This document shows positions 21,730 through 32,616 of a stretch of 64,000 nucleotides of DNA, one piece after another. The stretch is taken from contig WTXD01000009.1 of the NCBI GenBank assembly GCA_022496205.1, positions 248,001 to 312,000 on the forward strand, given 5' to 3'. The stretch comes from Gloeopeniophorella convolvens (Eukaryota; Basidiomycota; Agaricomycetes; Russulales). The position numbers and the translations under genes were made by a program. Each line of letters starts with the position of its first letter. The first letter of the stretch is position 1. The notes below the pieces were generated by a model, which saw only the letters and a program-made list of their open reading frames with translations, was not told the DNA's origin and made no database searches.

Positions 21730-22458
21730 ATGTCGACCTCACCCCATGATTTCGTACCGCCTTCCCCCGGAGACAGTCGTTCCCCTTGCCCTGCTCTCAA
21801 CGCCCTCGCAAACCACTCCATCTTGTGCGTACTAACTCCACGCGAGTTGCAGCCCTGATCCCTCTGACACGTGCCCAGGCCGCACGATGGGCGCAACATA
21901 AGCGCATCTCAGCTGATCCATGCCATTCGAGAGAGCTACCGCGTCTCCTTACCAATGGCCACAATACTCAGTATCGTCGGCACCTATATGTGCGGTCGTC
22001 ATTTCAAGATCGACCTTGAAGATTTGGCACGGCACAACGTCATCGAGCACGACGCATCGCTCACTCACGCCAACGCGCCACCGGACGGCCACTATGCACC
22101 TACTTCCGTCGACAAAGAGCTCCTCCAACACCTACTCGATACCTCCAAGGACCACGAGTATCTCACGTTCGACGATCTTGTGCAGGCCCGCGCCGCCCGC
22201 GATGCAACCCTTGATAGGCCGCTTAGCAGTCTCCACGGCGTCATCGCCCGCGGAGAGATCGCGCTCACTGTCCAGACCTTGGGGGACTCGGCCGGACGGA
22301 TACCGAAGCGGTACATCCAGGAGTGGTTCGGCGAGCAACGATTACCCCACGGCTGGTCCAAACCTGCAGATGCCATCGGACTCGTGAGCACAACAAAGAT
22401 CGCCGAACGAGTGAGATCTCTCGTGAAGATGATTCAGTCATCAAAGAAGGTAGACTGA
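21730..22458 (+). CDS. Heme-thiolate peroxidase (short UPO/chloroperoxidase family)
   Basis: Probable heme-thiolate haloperoxidase or unspecific peroxygenase (peroxidase family 2), using hydrogen peroxide for oxygen transfer or halide oxidation. Two exons, 21730-21824 and 21879-22458, give about 224 residues. The proximal-cysteine motif is SPCPALNALANH, with the cysteine that would ligate heme iron. The second conserved part is LARHNVIEHDASLTHANA, carrying the E-H-D-x-S motif that binds the magnesium site and supplies the acid-base glutamate or histidine of short members. The C-terminal half reads RYIQEWFGEQRLPHGW. The N-terminus MSTSPHDFVPPSPGDSR has no signal peptide, unlike secreted peroxygenases, which suggests an intracellular form or a missing upstream exon. 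Length fits the short group. Confidence 0.82.
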
Positions 22459-22582
22459 CTGATACCGTATCCACATCTATTTGATTCTGGATCTACTTCA
22501 ACTTCATGATATTTGTACTTACCCTAGTAACAGATTGTGACCCGTATAATGCAGCGCACACCGATTCCCGCTTTGTCACGAA

Positions 22583-23002
22583 CTATGCGTGGAGTTTGGA
22601 GGGATTGAGATTATTCTTATCGTTCAATGGAAGCTGCAGATTGGAATCGGCATGTGTTGCACGCGCATCCTCGCGGCCATTGACGCGAGTCGGATCGTAA
22701 CGGTCAGCGGGTCGGCGCTTCGCCTGGGCCACATGTTTCGGGCTCAGCGAACTTTGGGCTACATCCTCATCGGTCAGATTTAACCGTCGCTTTCCCTCGA
22801 TATACTTGGATGCTTTCAGGTGTGTTTTTTTCGCTAGAAGAATGCCGATACAGCGATCGAGAAACTCACCAGCTGACGCTCTCAGGTAATCAAAGAAGGC
22901 TGCAATGCGGGGCACCGGCTTCCGTGCGCGGCTGCCGGTGTGAAGAAATGTGAGCTTGTCTGTGCGAGCAAGGCACGTAGCCGTCTTCAGTTCCGAGGTC
23001 AT
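22583..23002 (-). CDS. Small hypothetical protein (about 119 aa)
   Basis: Not recognised. It starts MTSELKTATCLARTDKLTFL, then RKPVPRIAAFFDYLRASA. An intron beginning GTGAGT and ending CTGAAAG (about 22,815-22,870) keeps the frame and joins to SKYIEGKRRLNLTDEDVAQS and RRPADRYDPTRVNGREDARA, ending NLNPSKLHA. The product is basic and polar without membrane segments. Retaining the intron also leaves the frame open, so the gene model is not fixed. The start lies only 68 bases from the divergent start of the MFS transporter, so the two would share a promoter if both are real. Confidence 0.4.
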   Translation of the reverse strand: MTSELKTATCLARTDKLTFLHTGSRARKPVPRIAAFFDYLRASAGEFLDRCIGILLAKKTHLKASKYIEGKRRLNLTDEDVAQSSLSPKHVAQAKRRPADRYDPTRVNGREDARATHADSNLQLPLNDKNNLNPSKLHA

Positions 23003-23070
23003 AAACAGAGAAGGGTGGGTACAAGAAGCCAGAGCAGCGAAAAGAACACGAGGCCTTCTTTGGACCCCCC

Positions 23071-25630
23071 ATGTCTGCCACCTCCATTCCTGCCAATTCC
23101 GACATCATGATCGAATCCGCCCCGTTTCGTGACGCTGCTGCGCATCGTCGGCTGACTGCTAAGATTCTGCGCAAGATGGATCTTCATGTATTACCTTCTC
23201 TGGCTCTTGTGAGTTCCCTCTCGCAAAGATTGCCAAAAGACTGCCATATAGCCACTCCTCACACATTCGCTCAGATCTGGTTGGCGAACTTCATCGACAG
23301 GACCAATGTCGGAAATGCGAGGTTGGCTCCTCCCCACCTTTGAGACTTTTGAATGTATACAGCGCGATGGACAGGATCGCCGGCCTTCAAAAAGATACAC
23401 ATCTCGAGGGAAACCAATTCAACACAGCGCTTGCTGGTGAGATGTCGATTTGGATCAGTTTCTTTCATGTTGCTCAACAACTTTCGTCCTCACGTATAGT
23501 CTTTTATGCATCGTGCGTTCACACGATGCGTAGTCATTGGAGCGGACTGAATCTTCCGCAGTTATATTGTCGTGGAACTACGTGAGTTGTAATCATATAT
23601 CCACCCGCTGTTCCTTAAGACCCGAACGGGATTTCAGCGTCCAACTGGGTCCTAAAGAAGGTCGGGGCGAACCGGTGGCTCCCGTTCCTCGTATTCCTAT
23701 GGGGCGTCGTCACCACACTGTCGGGACTCGTCCAGAGCTTTGGAGGCTTGGTTGCAGTACGAGTTGCCTTGGGGTTTTGTGAAGGGGGGATTTTGCCGGG
23801 CATAGTGCGACACGCTGTCCGAGGCGCTGGGAGCCGTGCTTACTGAGATGTCTAGGTCTTGTATCTCAGCTCGTTATACGGGCGCCATGAACTGCAGCTC
23901 AGGTGCGTCGCGGTCATTCAGGGTTCCGATGGTTGACTGTGTAATCGTTATTGCAGGGTTGGTGTGTTCTATGCGTCTGGTTAGTATTGGCCTGCGCTGG
24001 GAGTTCTGGGACCACTGACACAATCCCACATAACGTAGCTTCCCTCTCTGGAGCATTCGGCGGTTAGCGGCATAAGCTGGGCTGCCTGGTTGTATTACTT
24101 CTGATACCATATATCAGGTCTTCTGGCCACCGCGATACTCAAGATGGATGGGATCGGTAACTTGGCCGGGTGGCGGTGGATATTCATCTTGGAAGGAATC
24201 GCCACTTGCCTCATCGGCATCCTATCCGCCATGGTTCTGCCTGCCAGCTTAGAGAAAGCGAGCTTTTTCGATGAAGAAGAGAGAAAATTTGCGAGTGAGT
24301 CGGCCCGCGTGCTTCCCAGAACTTTCATAACTCAACCATATGAACAGTTCAGCGGCATCGCTCTGGAGAGCTCACGGCGAGCTCTGTGCCGGTGCATAAC
24401 CAAGCGCCCACCAAATCCGAAGGCTCCGAGAAGGGGTCGGATGATATTCGGAGGGAAGTATACGAGCCTCCGTTCCAAGTAGACCCGGAAACGGAAGCGT
24501 TTGAGTGGAGGGAAGTCAGAAGAGGTGCGATACTCCCAATAAGGCCATCTTCGACATCAACTGAGGGGTGGAATCAATAGGCATATTCGAGATTCAGGTG
24601 TGGCTCACTGCCATTTCCTATATGGGTATCATTGTCAGCCTTTATTCGTTCTCCCTATTCCTGTATGTATGCCTTCCATGCGACCGATGCTCTCCGTTGA
24701 CGCTTGACGTTCTCAGCCCCACAATTATCGCTGGCCTTGGATTCTCAGGAGAGAAGGCACAACTACACACCGTCCCGCCCTACGTACCCGCAACCTTCCT
24801 TACAGGTCTGCCGATTCTTATCGCCGTGCAGTCCAGATACTCACTAATACGCGTCTGCAGTATTCGTTTCATACTTTTCCGATCGCTACAGGCTTCGAGG
24901 GCCAGTAATCCTTATGTGCCTCCCAGCCACCATTGCAGGTTCATGTTTCGGCGACCTATCCTTGGATACTTCATCTCACCACCAGGCCCACAGGGTACAT
25001 CATGCTGATCGTGGCGAAGACTAACGAGGTCCGCTATGCAGCAGTATTCCTAGTAGCTCTCGGACTGTAAGCGGTCCTTCCTTATCTGTTGCGCCATCGC
25101 TTTAACTTATTGGGCAGGTACCCGAGCGCACCTTGTATCCTGTCTATACTACCGAACAATTCAAGCGGGCATTATAAGAAAGCAACAACTGTCGCTTTAC
25201 AACTAGCAATAGCGAATGGAGGGTAAGTCACGAGCCGCGCGATCGCATCCTATCCTCAGTATTCTCTTAGTGGTTTTCTGGCGACATTCGTTTACACCCC
25301 AGGTTGGTCAGATTTCCTCACAGACGCTCGCTGTAGATGCTCACTCAAGGCATCACAGGCGAAGCACCCAAATATATCAGGGGCCATTCAATCGTCCTAG
25401 GATTTGTATCTTTGGCATGGGTATTCACGGCGATGAATGTGTAGGTGTCGCTTCCAGTTCCCGTTCACTAAATACTCACGCGACAAAGCTTATACTGCAT
25501 GTATGAGAATAGGGCGAGGGCTGCAGGGCGTCGCCAGAGCAATATTACAGAGTACCAAGCCCTCTGGGATGCCGGCAAAACTCGTGCTCCGATTGGGGAC
25601 CGCCATCCCGCCTTCCGCTTCATTCTCTAA
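23071..25630 (+). CDS. MFS transporter, allantoate/nicotinate permease type
   Basis: Plasma-membrane major facilitator of the anion:cation symporter group (Dal5/Tna1-like). It begins MSATSIPANSDIMIESAPFR and the first membrane region reads RKMDLHVLPSLAL, IWLANFIDRTNVGNAR and IAGLQKDTHLEGNQFNTAL, a family hallmark. Later parts include VFYAS, NWVLKKVGANRWLPFLVFLW and GGLVAVRVALGFCEGGILPG. After these come GWRWIFILEGIATCLIG and the central loop with VYEPPFQVDPETEAFEWREV. The second half has VWLTAISYMGIIVSLYSFSL, PTIIAGLGFSGEKAQLHTVP and ATTVALQLAIANGG, and it ends in a cytosolic tail (EYQALWDAGKTRAPIGDRHP) with a TAA at 25,628-25,630. It has roughly a dozen introns. The substrate is probably a small carboxylate or vitamin; not provable here. 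Confidence 0.85.
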
Positions 25631-25915
25631 AGTATAAGTTTCCCTGACTAGCAACTCACCCATGACCCTCATGTATACCGGACACAATGTATTTCTCATG
25701 CGAACATGCCACTAAACTTAGACCCACATGGTTGGCTCCGGCCATTGGGCGCGATGTGCCCGCGCGGGTGCGAGATGTGGCTGATGTGACTGAACAGCTA
25801 ACTCAACGGAGACATGAAGTGGCGCCGTGTGGCGGCCCATGGATTGATGAGATAAGAGTGTACTGGACAGACAAGAGAAGCAACAAGCGATACACGACGT
25901 GATGCGAGGGGCTGT

Positions 25916-28900
25916 TTATACATAGAACCTACGAGAATCGGTTAGAAACGAGTCGGGACGAAGGCTGGTGTACTCACTTCTTGTTGATTTGATACAGTAG
26001 CAGGTTGAGGTTAAATTTAGCAAGACCGTTAAATAATGAGAGTGATGCTCTGTCTTGGTATTGAGCTTGAAGGAGATCTTCGAGTCGGATATCTGCATTT
26101 CCGACGCGGTTCGTGATTCCGAGGGCGCTATTGAACAACTCGACGGTGAAGCTGCCGAGCTGATTTGATGATATGACGACATTGAGTTTGTCGAATTGGC
26201 GGGGGGAGAATTGGTCGATTGACAAGAGGATACCCCGATCGTATAGGTCTTGAGCACTGTACTTGAACGAACCAAACTGGGGGGTTTTGCCTGATTTCTG
26301 CAAATCCCGCAAGTGGAAATACTGCTTGGTGAATGGCATAATGATCCGCTTTTTCCTGTGGGTACATCAATGACAGCTGCCTCGAGGGTAGAGAAGGGAT
26401 AACGTACGATTTTCCTCGCTGCATTGTTGCCATAGCTACCTCAACATAGCTGTTGTAGCTATTGATTTGCTCTTCGAAGTACTTTTTCCGTTCGGTGAGG
26501 TGCTGCAAAGCATCCGCCATATTTTCGATCTCCTGTTGACGCTGAAGACGCATGAGGTGCTTGCTACGAACGTCATGAGCGATAGCGTTGAGAATGCCCT
26601 GATAACCATCGTCGCGGGTGATCTTTCCCTGCTTCTCGAGCTCAAGAAGGAAAAAGATCGCATGCGCTTTCACTTCACGGAAAGAAAGCCTAGTGCGCAG
26701 TGAGTGCCGGGTCGGAGATAGAAGAACTGACATACTGTCTGATGTCTTCGAGACGATACGCGGATTCTTGCGCCGCTGTAGATGGCATACGTCTCGGGTG
26801 GCGAAGGCGATGATCACTTTCCATCTCGGATTCGAGAATGTCTTCCCACATCGTCTCGTGTCCATCCGAAACAGGCTGCATAAGGGACTCAACCAAATCC
26901 TTCCCAGGTTGGACGCGAAGGATTGCAAGGACGGTGCGCTTGGCCTGTACCCAAAGGGTCTTCTCTTCAGCCCGAGGGTCTGGAAAGCGAATTGAGATAT
27001 CTCCGGTCCGAATGTGGAGATAGGGTGCTAACCTCCAACGTGGGCAAATCGGTTCGTCAGCTCCAAAGTGATCGCCCGATCTCTGGCATCTTTGAGCTCT
27101 TCGTTGCCAAAGTGAGGTACGCCATCGAGCTCGTGGAGAATGACCCGCAATGGATCCTCGCGGGCTGGGCCCTGTGTTGGTTCTATGAGAGGCCACGCAT
27201 TATATACTGAAATAAATGTACCAATTTCTCCAGGTGTTGCGCAAGTAGGCCATGCATAGCATAGACTTCGTTGGGAGAGATGTAGATTGGCTTAGGCTGC
27301 ACAGTTGCATCCAAAAACTCATGAGCGTGAAACTGAGTCTCCGCGTCGGGGACAACCGCCACTACGGATTGTTGAGCGCGTGAAGCCAGCGTATGGCACG
27401 GCTCCCGTACCTTCGAAGAGCCAAACTGTGAATTGTGCGATAGCTTTCTTCACGTATTCGTTAATGGGTATGTAACTTGGCATATCATCGCCGAACTCAG
27501 AACCGCTCGTCACCTGCGCCAACACCTTGGAGATCTGAGCCAGATTCTTGCGCGAACCGATGTCGACCGTATTCGACACTATCTCGAACGTCTCGGGGGT
27601 GCTATGTCAGGTGTATTGAGAGTCAGTGGATAAGATCAAAGAGGTAGGCGGGCGTACATGATTGCAGGATTGATATATCGGTAGAAAACGAGACGGCCGA
27701 CACAAGCTGCGTACGCTTCCTCAGGTGCATCAGGGAATTTATTCTGGCCCAGAGTCAGAATCACGCGTAGATAACATTGACCGAACAAACCTTGAGTGCT
27801 GCTAACGTTTCACGGGCGAGAAACCGAATAGCGTATGGCATCTTCCTTGTTGATTCCGTGATGGCAGTGACGAATCTTTCTGCCCACCACCTGAGTACCT
27901 GGAGGTCTAAAAGTGGCTCAGTAAGAGGATGTCTAGTGAAGAAAGTGTAATCCGAACGTCTGATGTATTCGGGACGTGTAATTGGATCATTGAGAGCATC
28001 GGTGAAGGTGATGTCCTTTGGCTTAGCAGTTGCTCTACCAGAGCGCATCTCCTCTAGTTCGACTTGGGCGCGGTAAATCTGGGCGCTTTGTTCTCAGCTT
28101 CCCTCACAAGGAAGAGCTGCCAGGATTACCTGCTTGGGGTCAACCTCCAGGTCAAGGTCATCAGCTGCGATGACTTCCCGAATAAGGGGTTGCAGCGTCT
28201 CGCGGAGATGTGTAGTCTGCTTAGGTCGAATGTAGTGAAGGGCAATGTTGATGTACATTGGATGTCCATGGACTACATCATCGATGGTCTTGGCAGATCC
28301 GAATTCTTCAGTGATCGAGAACTGCATTTGATGTGACATACACGTTCAGATGGGTAGTAGATAGTCAACATACCTGGAACAACTTGAGGAGCAAGTAATC
28401 TTCTCTCCGATCTTGCCCATATCCAAAGAGCGTGAGAACGACCCTCTCGAGTAGACGACGGTTCTTCTCGGGTACATTGTCGCTCGACATTTCTAGAAAT
28501 AGTCGACCCAGGTATTCTCCGCGAGATTGGAGTAGGTAGAAGAGCTGTTGATAGAGCTCGAGCTTGCGCTTTGCAGAGTGATCAAGTGTGCTCGGCCCTG
28601 CGAAAGGGTCGCCGTGGGCGGCGAGAACCGAAGCTCTTGAAGCGTGCGCAGCGGCAGTGTCAGCACCAAACTTGCGCCGAGCCTTGACAAGCTCGTCAAA
28701 GGTCTTGACATTGTGCACAACGAGCGCAATCTTGACATCCAGGTCACTGACGTCGTTCTCGAGGGCTTGATTCTCACGAATTCGCTCAACAACTTGCTTG
28801 CGCATACGTTCAAGATCCATTTCTTCTTGGAAGTCGTTCTCGGAATCATCTAGGAGATGCACGAAATTCTTGATGGTCCCGACACTGACGTTGGTTCCCA

Positions 28901-31900
28901 TGGTGAGTTGCCGGTATTGGTCCCGTGTCTCCTTCGCGCGGAATAGCGATTGAATCTTGACGACCTTGTCCAGGTTCGCGCGGTAGTACCGCATCTTCTC
29001 GCGGAATTTTCTGCGTTGTAGGACGCCTCTGAACAAGGCCTGCAAGGCAGAAGCGACGCTGTGACTTCTGCGGATGTGATCGCGCCATGCGTGCCATTCC
29101 CGACGGACAAGGAAACCATAGGCAACTGCCTGGAACCCGACAACGTCGGGTAACGAGAATTCTAGACGCTTGATTTGCTCTCGATGCCGGTTCCTTGTCA
29201 ATGCTGCACGCGCAAGCGCTTGGAACCCGCCGACGGATTTGACCACTTCGACCCTGGTCAACGTTTTGTTCAGCGCTTTGTGTTGGTGCCGAGCGAGGTT
29301 CGCACGTGCGCGAGCCTGGAGTATGACAACTACGGGAGTCGCCTTGCGCAACCCTCGGATGAGCATCAGAAGGCGCTTGCGCGCCAAGAAAGTCCGAACA
29401 GCGGCTTGAATGCGGACGGCGATATCGGTCACATCTTCCAACTTCGCAAGCTGTGTACCGATTCGCCTTCGCACCAGTACACCTTTGGCTTGGGCTTGGA
29501 GCGCTATGATGGAACCCTCGAGGCGGTCCAAAGCGTGAAGTTGTCTGGTAGTAGCCAACCTCTGAAGTGCACCTCGGGCAGCTGCCTGGAGTCCGACGAT
29601 AGAACCAAAGACCTTCGGAGTAGAAAAGACCTTCATCAATTGGTCCTGCTTCCGCCGCGCGATGCGGGCACGGGCTTGCGCTTGCATTTTCGTTATCGAG
29701 AAGACACAACGTTGTACAGCAGTGTTGAGCACAGCCTGCCGTCGACGAACGAGGACGCCGCGGATCTGAGCCTGAATCTTGACGACACTCTGTGAGCGGG
29801 CTCTGATGTGCCTAATCCACGCGAGCCATCGCCGCCGCAGACAATATGCACGAGCCGCCGACTGCAACGCAACAGCCCATGGTATGAGATTGGTTTGTTG
29901 CTTCCTCAGGGACTCGATTTCCCTCCGGACGAGGATTGCCCTGCCCTGAGCCTGGGCGCGAACGATGTATCTCTGAGCCAACTGTAGTCTGGCGGTTTGC
30001 GTCGCCTGCGCTTTCCTCGCGAGATAACCACGGGAAAGAGTTTGAACGGCGATGATGGATGGCTCACTCTCCTGCAACAAGCGATAGCGAACTTGATGGT
30101 AGTGAGATGGTGATATCGCAGAGAGAAAGCGAGTGACTCACTCTCTTCCTCTGTCTCTTCCGGTTCTTCATTGATCTCCAACGCCAGTTCTCTACCAACG
30201 TCTCCAAAGTTGGGCATAGGTACGCCGGCATCCTTGAGGCCCTTCTGCGTCTTCTGAAGTTGATCGTCGGAGAATTGCAGGTGACCAACAAGGTTACCGA
30301 TACGTTCAGCAAGTCCGCGGCGGGAGAGGAGGTGGCTAGTAAGTGAGGACAGTAAGCTTCACGCATTCAAAGCGGTGCAAAAGTGCAGGTACCTCAAGGC
30401 GTGAATACAATATATGACCTTTGGGAGGTTCTTCTTCTCGTAAAGGTCTGTAAGTTCGAATATGAAGCTCTGTTCATGGCATCAAATGTTGTAGTGATGT
30501 CTATGGGGTGGAGACAGACCTCGGGAAGGCCAACGTGCCTGACAAAGTTGAAAAAATAGTTGATGTTGTCTGAGTGTCGAAAGTCAAGCTTTGGGGCTTC
30601 GTAGATCCTGCGCACGACAGCTTCTCCTTGGAAGACTCTAACGAGTTTGGCGAGTACTACACCATTACGCAACGACTCCTCCATGTCTACGACCCCGAAC
30701 CCAAGTTCCTCTCCGAGGCAACCTTCAATCCATTGCTGGGCTTCACCGACATGGCAAAGATACTCGTACGCCTGGATGAGATGGCGCTGAGTGTCGGCCC
30801 AAAGGCCCCTTGTATATCGTGCAGAAGGAAGGGAAGAAGACGGAAGAGACGAAGAGGTGGGCGAGTTTGGGACCTTGTCGCGGGAGAACTTTAGCCGCCC
30901 GGGGATACCTGCAACGCCATCTGGATTCACTACGCTGGAACCTGCCGGTTCTGGAAGCGCGCGGGGCTTGATCGCTGCTCTTCTTTCAAGGCGCTGTTCT
31001 CTCCACCTCTTTCTCTCGTTTCGCGCCTCTTCTTCCTCACGTTGGGCCCGAGAATCATCATCATCCGCTACCCAGTTGTCGTCTGCATCACCACTGGCAA
31101 TTCTCGGCAGATGGTGACCCAATTTGCGCCCAACGATGAGGTTCTCGCCGTAGGTGGCCGCCTTCTTGCTGGTCATGTACGAACTTCTGTACGGGGCAGG
31201 GGACATCGCCGACGTCGCTGGGGTCGAGTGCGAATCTCGGGACAGCCGGTCCTGAAGGGCGTCTACTCTGGTGGACACAGCTTTTACTGCATCGAAAGAA
31301 TTCTTTGGGGAATGAGATGCTGGAGCGGCATAGGTGGATGCAGAAGATCCCTGTGGCCTGGAATAATCCGCAGAAGTTGTTATCAAGTCTTCATACACAG
31401 ACGTGGGGCGGATCCGGTCTGCCTTCGATAAGTCCTTCCGAGAGGGATTCGATCGCCACGAAGGCAGATCCTCCTGACGGAAGGTCGAAACAACATCCGA
31501 GGACATGGGTGATCCCGTAGTTTTTGGTGGGACGTTGTCCACGGTACGGGCACGTGAGCGGGTGACAATCGATTGTAAAGAAGATTCCCTTTCGTTCAGG
31601 GTGGCTGTTGATTTAGAGGGCGAGGAGAATGAGGTAGAAGATGGAAGGCGGATGCGATGCGCAGCCTCGGTGGAAGGAGAGACATCAAAGGAAGCGAAGG
31701 GCGGATCAGGGCCCACTACTGTCACACCAGTCGTATTTGGCGACAAGGGTGAGGCAATAATTGGCGCAGGCATCGTTCGGCGTTTCAAGTAGCTTGGTGC
31801 CAATTGGGTGTCCTGAGGGGTTCCTCCTTTCGTAGAAGGCGGAGAGGAATCTATGGTGTCCAGGACATGAGAACGGTGGGACGTCGTCCGGGACAGAGAT

Positions 31901-32250
31901 CTCTGGTGCTCGAGGCTGGGTGATGATGCTCTGGGGGTGCTAGGCAGATCCTTTTCATCCATCGCTGCCTCTGCACGGACGCGCTCCTCCCACTTCCCGC
32001 GAACAGCCTCGAGACTCCCACTGACGCGATGTGTGGGAGTCCACCGCCGGGTAGTGTTAGGTAGATTAGGCGAGTTATTGCCAGTCGTCAAGGAATTGAC
32101 AGTGGAGAGAGAGCCAGACCTCGATAGAGAGCCAGTATTGTTCATCCCACGCTCCAGAGCACGAGCCTGATAGGCAAAGCCTCCAGATGAGCCCGGGCGC
32201 GGAGTGGAACGGAGAGACGATGTAGATGCTGAGGGATTGGATCGCTCCAT
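25916..32250 (-). CDS. IQG1: IQGAP (Iqg1/Rng2-like)
   Basis: Cytokinetic ring scaffold that binds actin, calmodulin or myosin light chains and small GTPases. The N-terminus (MERSNPSASTSSLRSTPRPG) is a long Ser/Pro-rich region of about 450 residues. The calponin-homology domain follows (WIEGCLGEELGFGVVDMEES, LRNGVVLAKLVRVFQGE, FRHSDNINYFFNFVRHVGLP). Between about 30,050 and 28,950 I count some 13 IQ-like repeats such as VVKIQAQIRGVLVRRRQ and IIALQAQAKGVLVRRRI. The RasGAP-related domain includes YLGRLFLEMSSDNVPEKNRR and FYRYINPAIITPE. The C-terminal RGC domain reads FKYSAQDLYDRGILLSIDQF and ends YQINKKFYV after a last intron. Many introns. It is divergent from the GCP3 gene with 366 bases between starts. 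Confidence 0.93.
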
Positions 32251-32616
32251 GGTGCGTCAAGTCGTGAAAGGTCGTGAAGGCGTGAGATGAGAGATCCTGA
32301 ATGATGGAGTACAGAATAAGTTGAGATGAAAGCGAAGGCGGCAAAGGCAGGGAACGTTGGACTGGCCTCCACGGGCGGCGGTTGCAGCCTGCTGAGCGGC
32401 TTAGCGCCCTCTCCCGGCCAGAGACAGTCGCCGCGAAGCGCGACTCCGGTGGCTGCCGCTTTAGGCAAGTGGCTCTTCTGGGCAAAGCGGCCCGGTCACG
32501 AGGTCGTGACGCGCATCTGCAGCTGTGGCCTCGTGATCAATTGGGCGCGATCATCTGGCGCGTTGCTTGCGCGTCCGCGGTCACGTCCAGTCGCGCCCGG
32601 CGGGGTCACCAGTATC
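32251..32616. promoter_or_regulatory. Divergent region between IQGAP and GCP3
   Basis: 366 bases separate the two start codons of two cytoskeletal genes on opposite strands. A shared bidirectional promoter is likely. I could not point to a defined factor site. Confidence 0.45.

Noticed and set aside
26690..27196. Single long minus-strand frame in the IQGAP region
   Set aside because: It mixes coding pieces and introns in the wrong frame; the real IQGAP exons lie in other frames over the same stretch.
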